Source of the DNA: Paraphysomonas bandaiensis
Lineage: Eukaryota; Chrysophyceae
NCBI GenBank assembly: GCA_965644295.1
Contig: CBFFRP010000338.1
Location: 186,001-250,000, forward strand
Length of the DNA stretch: 64,000 nucleotides
Direction of reading: 5' to 3'
Below, piece by piece: positions 42,421-52,440 of this stretch. Both the position numbers and the translations under genes were made by a program. The stretch's first letter is position 1. Each line of letters starts with the position of its first letter. The notes beneath the pieces were generated by a model. It worked only from the letters and a program-made list of their open reading frames with translations. It did not search any database and was not told the origin of the DNA.

Positions 42421-45056
42421 CTACGCTTGTCTGTCTATAACATCCACGTTCTGATCTTGAACAACAAGAGAAATACCTAACTGTACTTTTGGATCTAAAA
42501 AGTCTAATATTCGCAATGCGGCCTCGTTCTGTTCGCAAGAGTCTAAGTACACAGAAGTGTCTACGGGTGCACTCTTTTCATATACGGAGACTTCATGAGG
42601 ATCTCTGAACACAAAGGCCTCAAAATCCTGCAATGCATGTTACAATGAGAGATATAGAAGAGATATTAGAAATGCACCTTTGCTGTTATATACTTAGACT
42701 TCGACTTACACAATACTCCGTACAAATAACGTAACTTTTGCTGTGTCAGGTGTATATTTGAGTTGATGACTAAACTCTGAAATTCATCCCAGTGAAGCGT
42801 GATGCCGTCCACGCTATACTCTTCAAACAAATTATTTAGTGCCACCTTTGGATGAGGAGAATCTTTCACTAAATTCATGCAAAGCTCTCTGAAAAAACGT
42901 TTCGTTGCAGCGTTAGACTCTGTTTTCTCTACTACCGCAGAAACAATATCAAGGTCTAGCTGGCTCAGTGCTTTGAGTACAGAAGAAGCTTTGATGGCCA
43001 GATAAAGGAAAGGAAATGTGAGAAGCGGCGGTAGAGCGGATAGAATGATAAGCATCACAGCATCTGAGCTGCTTTTCAGCTTCAGAATAAACATCAAAAA
43101 GTTTGTAACCCACCATGCAAGATAAAGTGAGTTGCATGTGATTACTACACTCATGAGGCCAAAGTAGAGTTGAGGCATGCCGAACAAAAACACATCATCA
43201 AATATAATTTTTCCGGAGTTCTTTTTCAGCAGTTCCTTGAAATCTGATTTCCCTTCTCTCATTCTCGTCAAACCACTCATTCGAGACATAAAACTCTGAC
43301 GAGCTTTGGACATTTTCTTTGACATTTTTCTGACTCGAGGGCCTGGCTCTTTTCCCTGCCCACCACCAATTAGAGAGAGTAATCCTGAAGCTCTCCGTTG
43401 ACTGGAACTTTCAGAATTCTTTTTGTCTACTGGATGCGAACTCAAAATCGGTTTTGGAGCACGATTTCCTGCGGACTGCCTCAGTGGGTTCCACCCGGCA
43501 CCGCTACCGGAGAATCGCGTAGCAACCGCTCCTCCAGACATACGAATAGGTACCATTTCATTGGTAGTACTTTCGGAAAGTGTCTGCACAGCTTGTGAAA
43601 CAAAAGGCTGGTGGCTTCGCTCCGACACTTTATTTTCTTCGATCAATCCGCCACTTTCACCCAGAGCACCCTCAGAAACATCCTCTGCTGATGGGACACG
43701 TATTACAAAGCCCTGTCCAATAGAAGAACGTCGAATACGAGGATAAGGGGCTGGTGTATATACATCTTTTATCGGTGATGGGACCTGCTGAATGGTTTCT
43801 GTCGCTTCACTCTCGGGTGAAATTTCTAGTACATGGTCTTCAACATTGTCTATAGTCTGCACAGTCATGTCCCCGCATTTCGGGGACATTTCCATGGCCA
43901 CTCGATCCGTAACACCGCTAGATTGTGTCAACATTTCTCTCTTCTGTGGACTTTCTTTCACAGAGCCTAAAGTAGATAAAGGTGACACTCTGGGTCGACT
44001 TAACAGTGATTTCGTCATCAACTTCGCAGACTCAGTACTGCGACGGGTATTAATCCGCCTCTTGAGTCGTTTACTCTCTTTCATATTCTCGGCTTCAGTG
44101 ATATACTCGGTGATAGCAGCTTTGACGGCACTAGAGTGAACGCTTTTTTTTGCCATTAGATGTCGTGTTTTTTCCTCTACTTTTAGAAACACACTATAAT
44201 CAGCCACACTCTGAGGACCAGCCTTACTCAGCAGCCGCAGTTCTGATATACGCCCGCACACCAAGAGGATGAGGGAGAGTACTGTGTTTACGAACCCGAG
44301 AATAATGAGAATGAAAATTTCTTCCTGAACTTCGCACCGAGTGCTGGTGCACATTGATTCATACAACTCGATCTTTAACGCGGGAAGAAGGGTAACAAGA
44401 ATTATTATCACCCATTTTTCTGGACGAATTTCAATAATGGACAGAATATTAGCCTCATGTGACATTCGCAAAAACATTCCAAAGTCAAACTCTTGACTAC
44501 GCGTACTTATGTTGTAGGTACTTGAAAATATACTTTGAATAATTCTAAATTCTGCTTGCTCACGAACGTCACAAAACGGTAATAAAATACATCTCCAGAG
44601 CATCGGTTGCTGTTTCTCTACAGCAGCGATTTGCTTTTGTAGATCATGAGATGAGATCTCAGCCGCCAACGACCAGACACGAGACTGGTGCAGCGACCCA
44701 AGCATGATGAATAACCCTTGTAGACAGAAAAATACAGCCATAATAAAGGAACACACATCTGCATATCCGAATGCCAAATACATACCACCAGCAAGGTCTG
44801 CTTTAGTGGAATTAAGTATAGTATAGCCGAAGGCAGCCAAACCAACCATCATAATCTCTCTGTATATTCTCTGAAGCATTAAATGATACGCTGTCCCATA
44901 AGTTGATCTTTCCAAACAATTTAAACATTCTCCACAAAATGTCATATAAAATGCAACAATAGAAAAAGCACATAGAAGATGCCATCCATTGTCTATAAGA
45001 GAGCCATATCCGAATACACCATGAGGGGACTCCTCTGATAGAGTTGTATTAGTCAT
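42421..45056 (-). CDS. MLO-family seven-span membrane protein with long internal loop
   Basis: Two exons, 45056-42678 and 42627-42421, giving 861 residues. MLO landmarks appear in order: REIMMVGLAAFGYTIL (second span), MLWRCILLPFCDVREQAEFR and IIQSIF, FDFGMFLRM at residues 190-198 followed by IRPEKWVIIILV, and DDVFLFGMPQLYFGLM near residue 620. These follow plant MLO (FDF..Y...., GI.P..W, F.FG.P...L). MLO proteins are membrane proteins with calmodulin binding, involved in calcium-linked cell events and mildew susceptibility. Unusually, ~350 residues of Ser/Arg/Lys-rich loop separate spans 4 and 5. The C-terminal part (VDGITLHWDEFQSLVINSN) is EF-hand-like. The start is clear, in frame with a hydrophobic span by residue 25. 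Confidence 0.77.
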
Positions 45057-45913
45057 AATGATTGTATTGATATGTTTACTAATGTATAGATATGTAATTT
45101 ATCATCCGTATATTTGATATTAATTACAATGAGATGATTATATATATATATAACTATATATATGTGTGTATATATGTGTGTATGTGTATGTATCTGTGAG
45201 GAGTTACAGTCAATTAATATACTGATAGAATCATATAGAAAACATGGAATATCATAAAGGTATGCTTAAGGTCTTCTCATGATATTGAATGAAGGGAGAT
45301 TATGTGTTTGGATGGGAGTGTTTAATGGGTGAGAGTTAGTATGAAATTTTCTATATGGGACAGAGGGGTCTAGATGCACCATGTCATCGTACACACCTTT
45401 GGCTATGCCCATCTATCAGACATATTATCCAATAAATTAAGAGATATTATGAAAATAAGTATTTTATTGGATAATATTTTATATTGGTTAATATATCTGG
45501 ATGGTTCTAGATTTTATCCTTTATTTCATTAAAAAGTCACTTTTTTCACTTTTCGCTGAAAAAATGATGACTTTTCAATGAAACAATTCTATTTTTTCGA
45601 TATGCAAAGCCACCCTTTTGCTAATCCACGACTGTGGTACGTAAAATCCTTAATTTTGTGTAATGGTTCTGAAATAGCCTATATTTTATCCCAAATCTTC
45701 ATAAAATACAGGATTTAGAATAATATCATGCGATAAATGGACGTTACTGTTGTACAGAGTCCTGCTGTGTACATGATATCATATACATACATACATATAT
45801 GTAGCTATATATCCACAGCAGATAACTTTAATGCAATGGATATATCTGATATAATTCATTGATTGAGTAATCAAAAAGCTCTAATTTCTATTGATCACTA
45901 TATATATTAGAAG
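45057..45913. other. Divergent promoter region between MLO-type and receptor-type genes
   Basis: About 850 bases with TA-repeats at both ends (45139-45170 and 45770-45910) and A/T runs in the middle. No coding frame supported. Confidence 0.5.
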
Positions 45914-46933
45914 ATGCATTCTTCTGACGTATATATGATGTGGCTTGTGCCCTGTGTACTGTCCTTTACTGCCTCTCTGGCTATGCTATGCAATGTAATA
46001 TTCACACCAGAATGTCGGAATCAATTTTTTCAACAATTATCAGGCCTTATGGCTATTGCAGATATGATACAAACCAGCGCGAAGTTTCCTGGAAATTACG
46101 GGAAGCCCGAATCGCCATACATACTTTGCTGCATTGAAAATTATATGCTACAAATCGGTGTCATGTATAAACTATCACTTGTTATCGTAATGTGCGGTGT
46201 CTCTATGTTCATTATATTCGAGCTAAAAATTCCAGAGAAGAAGTTTACTTTACTTGGATATAGCCTTTTTCTTACTACTCTCCTGCTGATTGCATCTTTG
46301 CATTTTCAAACTGCCAATGTATATTGTCACAATGAGGAGTTCCATTATTCGAATGCATCAAGAAAGAATCGTATATCTGCAATAATGCTATATTCTTTAA
46401 TATTTTTACCGCTGTTGGCATCTATAATTGTGTTAAGTGCATTCTGCATAGCTGTGGATCGAAAATTCTACAGAATGATGTCCACTCTAAATCCTCGATT
46501 GAAATCGCTTTTGATGCGATTTAAATTATTTCCTATCGTATTTGTCATATGTTTTCTTCCGGCCACCTTAGACCTTATTCTATTCTCTCTTGCAAATCAT
46601 GGTAGCACGACAATACATGTGTTGTCTGGAATCGGCGTTTCTATAAATGGTTTCATAATTGCAGTTTCGTACTTCTACTACCAGAAGACCTACCCTACCT
46701 GTGTTACCTGGATAATAAAATACTTCAACAACAGCAACCTACTTGTTGATTGTGCCACGACAGGTGGGGGGCTGCAGTCGTCTTTAATAGATAGCACAAC
46801 TGCGTTTTCAAGAGAGTGTTACAATGATGAATCCGAATCGTCTGAGAATGAACTTCCTGCAGAAAGCGATGTTATATACGCTCCTGACTTGATGGAATTT
46901 AGCGACTGTAGTAGTAAGGATATTACACAGTGA
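45914..46933 (+). CDS. Seven-span receptor-like protein (cAMP-receptor/GPCR-like)
   Basis: Single exon, 339 residues with seven hydrophobic segments: for example MWLVPCVLSFTASLAMLCNV, LSGLMAIADMIQT, YKLSLVIVMCGVSMFIIF, YSLFLTTLLLIASLHF, LYSLIFLPLLASIIVLSAFC, LFPIVFVICFLPATLDLILF and VLSGIGVSINGFIIAVSYFY. A Cys pair in CCIENYMLQ and NVYCHNEEF could form the extracellular disulfide. This layout, with ...LADMIQ.. in span 2 and C.IENYMLQ at span 3, fits the cAMP-receptor-like/class E GPCR group of protists. The ~70-residue C-terminal tail is Ser/Thr/Glu-rich, as in receptors regulated by phosphorylation. Ligand unknown. The gene is divergent to the MLO-type gene. Confidence 0.75.
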   Translation: MHSSDVYMMWLVPCVLSFTASLAMLCNVIFTPECRNQFFQQLSGLMAIADMIQTSAKFPGNYGKPESPYILCCIENYMLQIGVMYKLSLVIVMCGVSMFIIFELKIPEKKFTLLGYSLFLTTLLLIASLHFQTANVYCHNEEFHYSNASRKNRISAIMLYSLIFLPLLASIIVLSAFCIAVDRKFYRMMSTLNPRLKSLLMRFKLFPIVFVICFLPATLDLILFSLANHGSTTIHVLSGIGVSINGFIIAVSYFYYQKTYPTCVTWIIKYFNNSNLLVDCATTGGGLQSSLIDSTTAFSRECYNDESESSENELPAESDVIYAPDLMEFSDCSSKDITQ

Positions 46934-47165
46934 TGTGGTAGTGTTGGATTACTAGCTTAATCGACGACATTGCCAATTGATTTGTACTTTCCGTGGGATA
47001 AATAGTGGTGTTGCGTAGGTGTTCTTTGTTTTTTTAATGCACGGTGCATTTTTCAGAAACGCTGTGATATTTGTGATTTAGTCTTTCTGCCCTTTTGTGA
47101 AATACAATTTAAAGTTATAATTAAACGAACACGAATTTCGTACTATATGAATAGATATTTATATA

Positions 47166-47578
47166 TTTTACCACAGGGCTGCATACTAAGTGGTAACACT
47201 CGTAGCTCCAGTGAATAATCTTTGAATTTGATTGGTTGTGGTATTCAAGTGCTTCATGTTGCGGTATCGAGTTTTCTTGTAAAGATGACATTATGAACTA
47301 GTCCCTCACTTCCTCATTGAGCAAATAGATTCTAATTTGACCCTTTTCCATCCGATCGTCAATAAATCTTTCATTCTAGTTTCAGTATAAACTCATTTGA
47401 ACACTTGTTAGTAGTCCTATAGCAAGTTTGAACATTAATTAGCTACGTATAGTTTGTAGTTTGTACCACTTGTGACTTTCTACAGAAACTAATATGCAGC
47501 AACTAAGAACTAATATATTTACTCAAATTGCTGGTATAACAATATTTCAATTAATTGTTACATCGCCCTGTTGTACCG
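47166..47578. mobile_element. Non-autonomous hAT-type element, family H1
   Basis: The element spans 47174-47570 (397 bases), left end CAGGGCTGCATACTAAGTGG, right end TTAATTGTTACATCGCCCTG. Flanks TTTTACCA and TTGTACCG agree at 6 of 8 bases, as an aged target duplication. Its middle (CCTCATTGAGCAAATAGATT) is also found in the element at 34927-35140. Confidence 0.72.
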
Positions 47579-47836
47579 TTAATCGCATGTCAGATGTTAC
47601 CTTGTAATTGGTCGTAGTATATCGCTGGTATCTCCAGTGGACTTATAACAGCAAGTTGTATGGTAAAAGTTAAAAACATATCCTACATGCCTTCTAGAAT
47701 ACATTATATTGCGTAGTGTATGAAAATATTTCACGTCATTCTTTATTTCTATTTTACAATGTGATAAACTTTATTAACAAAATCTACATAGAATTTCAGA
47801 TTAACACATCCACAACATATATTACAAAGGTATATA

Positions 47837-48631
47837 TCAGCATTTATAGGGTGATGTCCAATTTCGAATTTCTATCTGTTTTGCAATTAGAAGAGATGTT
47901 TCAGCTGTTTGATGCCTAGGATCATTGGGCTTTAAGTGTGTTTCATCATCTTGTATATGCTCACATACATCAAGCATAGGTAAGTTGAAGTACATCGCGG
48001 CTTTTCGAATGATACTATTCAGTTCTAATGAGTGTTGTCTGTAAAGCCATTCCTTCCTCGGAAAATGCATTGTCTGTAATACGAGAATATCTTGTGGTCT
48101 AAGCTCCCTTAAAATTTCAACAACAATTGTAGAGTAATCCATAGCATACTCGTCATAAAAGTTCTTTGTGCTTTGTGTCGGTAGATATCTTGTTGCATCC
48201 CACAGATTGGAATTGAATATAAAGATTACAGCATCCAAGTTTTTCGCTGAGCGCTTCTGAAACTCTTTTAATCCCAAGATAATATTATGTCTCGAGTTTA
48301 CTGTTTGATATCGTGTTCTAAACCCATCCCATGCTGGATTATATTCCTCTGGTCGGATCCCAACACCCCAATGAAAGAGATATCCTATTTGATCAACGAT
48401 ATCTGATAAACATAACATAGGTTTATTTTGATTATAACGAAAATGATTTAATGTTTCAATAGGATTTTTAATATGTGTATTAGGTATAGTACAGTTAAAT
48501 AGTGGGATAAGACCGTCTTTATAGAGCAGTACTGATACACTATCACCCAGAAGGAATATAGAAGCCTTTGAATGTACTAATGCAACACATAGGAAGCAAG
48601 TAAGTACTTTCATGATAATAGATGTGTTCAC
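47837..48631 (-). CDS. Secreted SGNH/PC-esterase-like hydrolase
   Basis: Single exon, 264 residues. A signal peptide (MKVLTCFLCVALVHSKA, with an upstream MNTSII) precedes FLLGDSVSVLLY, the block with the catalytic Ser of SGNH hydrolases. Later come FIFNSNLWDATRY (the N/W block as in PC-esterase/FAM113-type proteins) and LDVCEHIQDDETHLKPNDPRH, which holds the D..H pair of the catalytic site. The family deacylates or acylates glycans and other esters; the substrate is unknown. No membrane anchor is seen, so it is probably extracellular or lysosomal. The 5' half (near the start) is AT-rich. Confidence 0.75.
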   Translation of the reverse strand: MNTSIIMKVLTCFLCVALVHSKASIFLLGDSVSVLLYKDGLIPLFNCTIPNTHIKNPIETLNHFRYNQNKPMLCLSDIVDQIGYLFHWGVGIRPEEYNPAWDGFRTRYQTVNSRHNIILGLKEFQKRSAKNLDAVIFIFNSNLWDATRYLPTQSTKNFYDEYAMDYSTIVVEILRELRPQDILVLQTMHFPRKEWLYRQHSLELNSIIRKAAMYFNLPMLDVCEHIQDDETHLKPNDPRHQTAETSLLIAKQIEIRNWTSPYKC

Positions 48632-48770
48632 AGGAACATAACAGGGATATGATAGCTATAGTAAACTGTCTATTCAGGCTGTCATATATGTATGTGTATG
48701 TTCTCGTAAGATCCTTATTAGGTTGTACTCCACTACACTGTAGTGCAGCAGTACAGCAGCAGCAGTACAG

Positions 48771-48932
48771 AAAAAATAAGATGCTGACTGCCCATACGCA
48801 GTAGATTGGAGATGATAGCATCTTATTATTCGGAAATAAATTGAAGCAAATATCTTCTATAGTACCTACATACAACTACAGCTGGAATACAGAAAAATGT
48901 TGTCTCAATATTAGAGGCATCTTTGAACAAAA
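48771..48932 (-). mobile_element. M2-family element, copy 2 (inverted)
   Basis: Contains AAAAAATAAGATGCTGACTG and, reversed, the GAATACAGAAAAATGTTGTC and TCAATATTAGAGGCATC interior of the copy at 23894-24036. The inner GATGC/GCATC pairs are retained; ends are rearranged. Confidence 0.6.
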
Positions 48933-48984
48933 ATATACAAAGTGCTGCAATAATTTTCTAGGAAGCTATTGCCCCATTCTGAAG

Positions 48985-49500
48985 CACTGCAAATTGAACA
49001 ACCGTGATCCACTCATGGGAGGCACAGCTGTTATCATCAGTGAATGCTGGAAACGCCGACTCTCCTATACCAAGTCAGACTTCACTGGACTTGGTTTGGT
49101 GGGACGACTTGAGTTCAGAACTTCCTCTACGCACACTCTCGTCATAATAAGTGTCTATTTACCGCCGAAACCATCGACGTCAGGTGCCTGTACGTTATGG
49201 AGTAAGTTGACCACACTAGGGAAGACAAACCCGGGCTCCAAGCCTGTCGCCCCCTACGATCTCTTCTGCAATATCACCAAATGGGTCAACAAAGCCCGAG
49301 CCAGGGACCATACTGTAATAATTGCAGGCGACTTTAATGGATCCATGGAAACTAACACGACAGTAGAGACATACGGTCACTAGCTGACAAACTTCAGCTG
49401 TCGGCGCCACTTCTAGAACACCTCCTTTCCCGACAAACATATCACACATTCCACAGACTGGATACACGTCTGGCAATACTGCCCCATATTGACAGCGTAA
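48985..49500 (+). pseudogene. Endonuclease/exonuclease/phosphatase (EEP) domain relic, probably from a retroelement
   Basis: The frame reads GGTAVIISECWKRRL, GLGLVGRLEF, HTLVIISVYLPPKP and, near 49320, VIIAGDFNGS, the GDFN motif of AP-endonuclease-like EEP domains. It stops at 49383, but the neighbouring frame continues with LADKLQLSAPLLEHLLS, RQTYHTFHRLDTRLAIL and IDSVTNH, the end of the same domain. One frameshift therefore breaks it. GC content is about 55%, far above the flanks (about 33%). LINE-type retrotransposons carry such domains; a reverse transcriptase is not found nearby, so it is a fragment. Confidence 0.68.
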
Positions 49501-50300
49501 CTAATCACTGCGTGCGGCCCTCTAGTGGGTGCTACAGGACTTGTATATGAGAACAGATCTTGTAGGCGAGGTTCATGAGGTAGTCAGTGATCCAGTTGGC
49601 TTCATCACACCACTTTACACCGACTGCAGAAGGTGTACACGTGTTGAAGTCGGCGACGAAGTTGGGACATCCACTATGACCTAATGCCAATAGATGAACC
49701 GTGTGGTAGTGTTCCACTGCAATGTCGGGAAAACAGTGATACATTCAACATCACTATGCATTTTGGTTCCTGTCACCGAGTATGTTGTGCACTCGGACTG
49801 GCTAATACTGGATATCGGGTGTAATATATACAGGTTGGTGTGTCAACGTCACATACCCCCCCTAAGACACGATGATATATCAATATCTACTGCCCCATTC
49901 CGAGGGCGTGGCCATAGTGTAGGCTGGCTGGTGCCCCACCTAAAACACCGAGATATAGCACTGATTCTACTACCCACCCACCCGTGTACCAACGTAGCTG
50001 ACCACATAGATCACGCGCAGATTCTGCTGTCCCCCCACCTGTGTTAATATTTGCTGAGATTACGCGGGATTTTTCATAACTATGCATGACTTTTATATAT
50101 GTAATTCGTGCAGATTCTAGTAGGACCATATGTACCTTCCCATTATTACCTAGCAAAGATTACGCGGGGATTCTCGTGACCATGCATGACTCAGTATTGG
50201 TCTATTGTGAAATTGGCCGCCCCCCCCTCCCTCCCCTAGAATGCGCGGGGTTTTTCGTAATCTCATATAGACTATGCAAGTATAGTGTAGATCTAGCTAG
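49501..50300. other. GC-rich anonymous block with imperfect repeats
   Basis: Still GC-rich compared with the flanks, with C- and G-runs. Three imperfect copies of a unit built on ATTACGCGGG.TTTTTC..A and CATGCATGACT occur near 50056-50095, 50157-50193 and 50241-50275. No intact gene. It is probably further mobile-element or tandem-array debris joined to the EEP relic. Confidence 0.5.
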
Positions 50301-50678
50301 AGTTTTCTTGGTGCCGGCACACAAAGATACGCTGAAAGTTTTATTAATAATCTATACGTTACTTAGCTTGCTTAGTCAACACTAACACTTCACTAGGGTA
50401 CGCTCTCAGAATGGGGCAACTACAGCAAGACCATTATACAAATAATGTTACACACAAAGAGTACAGTGATTTAATATGGTTACCTTCGTTGTCTGTGGTC
50501 TGTTATATGATATATTTCATCAAAACTCACATATGCTATCTTATATTAAGATGAATCCCAATAACGGAGCTCTCTCGAAAGGCTGAGTTAGAAATGGATA
50601 TATTTCAAGATGGAAATACTCGATTAGGGTAATTTAGTGTATTAATTTACATTATACTGTGACGATTCCACACACTAA
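50301..50678. other. Spacer
   Basis: AT-rich sequence downstream of the retropepsin-like gene. Nothing recognisable. Confidence 0.45.
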
Positions 50679-51347
50679 TTAGCGTTTCTGATTTACTATA
50701 CATTTCCTTAAAGAATAATCTAGGGTTACTACTCCTCGTATAGCCACCATGTAGTCCTGGCCAAGTAAGTCCACATTCTCAAAATGTCCATGTGCAAGGT
50801 ATGCTGTAACGGCAGTACCATGGATAATAACATTGGTATTCGATGGTATGTTTTCACCATATCCTAATGCCGCGAATGTTTCAGACCGAAGGTAAGTGCA
50901 AGGAGAGACAGTGTCGAAAAGGAAATGAACGTTGATGCTTACACCACGCTTGGAAACAATCAAAGGTATAAATATACGGGACCCTGTGCCATATAGTATT
51001 CCTTCAATCGGAAATGCAACATCAGCTTCAGTTGCTTCCAATGCAACACTCCCTAATTCGTCTCCAATTATACACTTATCCTGTGGTGTTATATCACCGA
51101 TTAGTACATCGTAGGCTGCAGGATGGACGGTAACGGTATCACTCGGAAACTCTAAGCTGTCACGTCGTTGTTCCATCAAATTAACGATATATCTCTGTAG
51201 AATTGCTAAATCTTTTCCATTTTCCATTTCTGATGCTATTGAACGAAGAGAACTTAGTTTACTGTTTGGTGACATTTTATTTATTCTATCAGTATCAGAC
51301 TTTCCAACAATTTGTTCCAAAACTCCATTGACATCAGTGATATCCAT
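50679..51347 (-). CDS. Retropepsin-like (DDI1/RVP-type) protein with altered active site
   Basis: Single exon, 222 residues. The C-terminal ~110 residues look like a single-domain aspartic protease: IFIPLIVSKRGVSINVHFLF leads to DTVSPCTYL, then ETFAALG, a flap-like VIIHGTAVTAYLA and NVDLLGQDYM, which is the usual second hydrophobic-hydrophobic-G motif. In active members the first motif is DTG or DSG; here it is DTV. The N-terminal half is helical and charged with no known motif. There is no gag, reverse transcriptase or LTR around it, so it seems a stand-alone cellular gene or a domesticated retroelement piece. Activity is doubtful; binding or structural use is possible. Confidence 0.65.
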   Translation of the reverse strand: MDITDVNGVLEQIVGKSDTDRINKMSPNSKLSSLRSIASEMENGKDLAILQRYIVNLMEQRRDSLEFPSDTVTVHPAAYDVLIGDITPQDKCIIGDELGSVALEATEADVAFPIEGILYGTGSRIFIPLIVSKRGVSINVHFLFDTVSPCTYLRSETFAALGYGENIPSNTNVIIHGTAVTAYLAHGHFENVDLLGQDYMVAIRGVVTLDYSLRKCIVNQKR

Positions 51348-51466
51348 ATTTATCTGTTATTAATGTTTACACATGATTGAATTAGGATATAAACTATGAA
51401 TTGACAAGTTAATTAGGAATGAAGAACATCATAACAATCAGAGGAGGAATGTCCAGTTCATATTCT

Positions 51467-51611
51467 CGTATTGGCATCCTTGGTATATTTTGGTTCAAAT
51501 AAGCCTCTTATACTGAAACAACAATTATCTGTATTCCAGCCGTAGTTATACTGAAGTTATATAGAGTACTTTTGCTTCATTCTATTCCCGAAAAATGAGA
51601 TGCTGAATACG
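51467..51611 (+). mobile_element. M2-family element, copy 3
   Basis: Runs from CGTATTGGCATCCTTGGTAT to GATGCTGAATACG, sharing CAATTATCTGTATTC and GTAGTTATACTG with copy 1 at 23894-24036 in the same orientation. Confidence 0.65.
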
Positions 51612-52019
51612 CTTAAGTGCTATAGGAACCGTAGGTAAAATACTGTGGCAGTATTTTTTTGGTAGTGTGTGACTATGTTTCACCTGCACCTGGAATATCA
51701 ACAAAATAACACTGAAATATCAGATTTTTACTGTAGGTGAAATTATCATGGCACACTGTAGAAATCGTATGCAAAAGATACAAGGCTGTATCTATATGAT
51801 ATGTGATCTACGTAGAAACCATATTCACATTAATATCGCACCTACATTGAATATCTTGCCTGTATTTAATATCGTGGCCACACCACCACGAATTGAGAGA
51901 CGTTCTTGAAGTCGATGAGGAGGAAGCTCGAGACGTAGCAGGAGAAGTATCATCTGAGAGGACCCATACCAAAACAAAGACAATGTATACAGACAAAGTG
52001 AAGCACATGACGTAGTTCT
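51612..52019. other. Spacer
   Basis: AT-rich spacer; a small palindrome AAATACTGTGGCAGTATTT lies near 51638-51657. No gene seen. Confidence 0.45.
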
Positions 52020-52440
52020 TTTGTTCTCTTTATCCTGAAAGGTTGGATGATGAAGATAAGCTGATAATTTCTGCCAACAAAGACCGAGTGATGGAGTACT
52101 TTGGGGTTCAGAGCAATGCAGCTAACGACCGGAAGAAATTAGATGGACCACATGATATACCGAATGACAGGAGGATCTCTACAGTGCATTACATGTTAAA
52201 GGCTATAGTGCATTAGTGTGAAGACTTTGTGGGACCTCTGACGTTTTGGTAATTGACAAGAAGGGGTCAAACCATATCGGCTTTTATGTAGACTTCAAGC
52301 TTTGACAAAAGCTGATAGGGATGATTCTCATCTACGTGCAAGAAAGACAATAGAATTCCTTCTTAAACGAGCATGGGAGTATACTGAAATGCGATTCAAA
52401 GATATTACTCTCAGCAATGGAGATGTCCCGTTTGAATAAA
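52020..52440 (+). pseudogene. Decayed gene remnant, unknown family
   Basis: Good protein-like stretches in shifting frames: LDDEDKLIISANKDRVMEYF, then DIPNDRRISTVHYMLKAIV with a stop, then CEDFVGPLTFW, and after another break LQALTKADRDDSHLRARKTI and EFLLKRAWEYTEMRFKDITL, ending at TAA 52438. Two or three breaks cannot be bridged by clear introns, so I treat it as a pseudogene; an intron model I have missed is possible. The family is not recognised. Confidence 0.4.
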
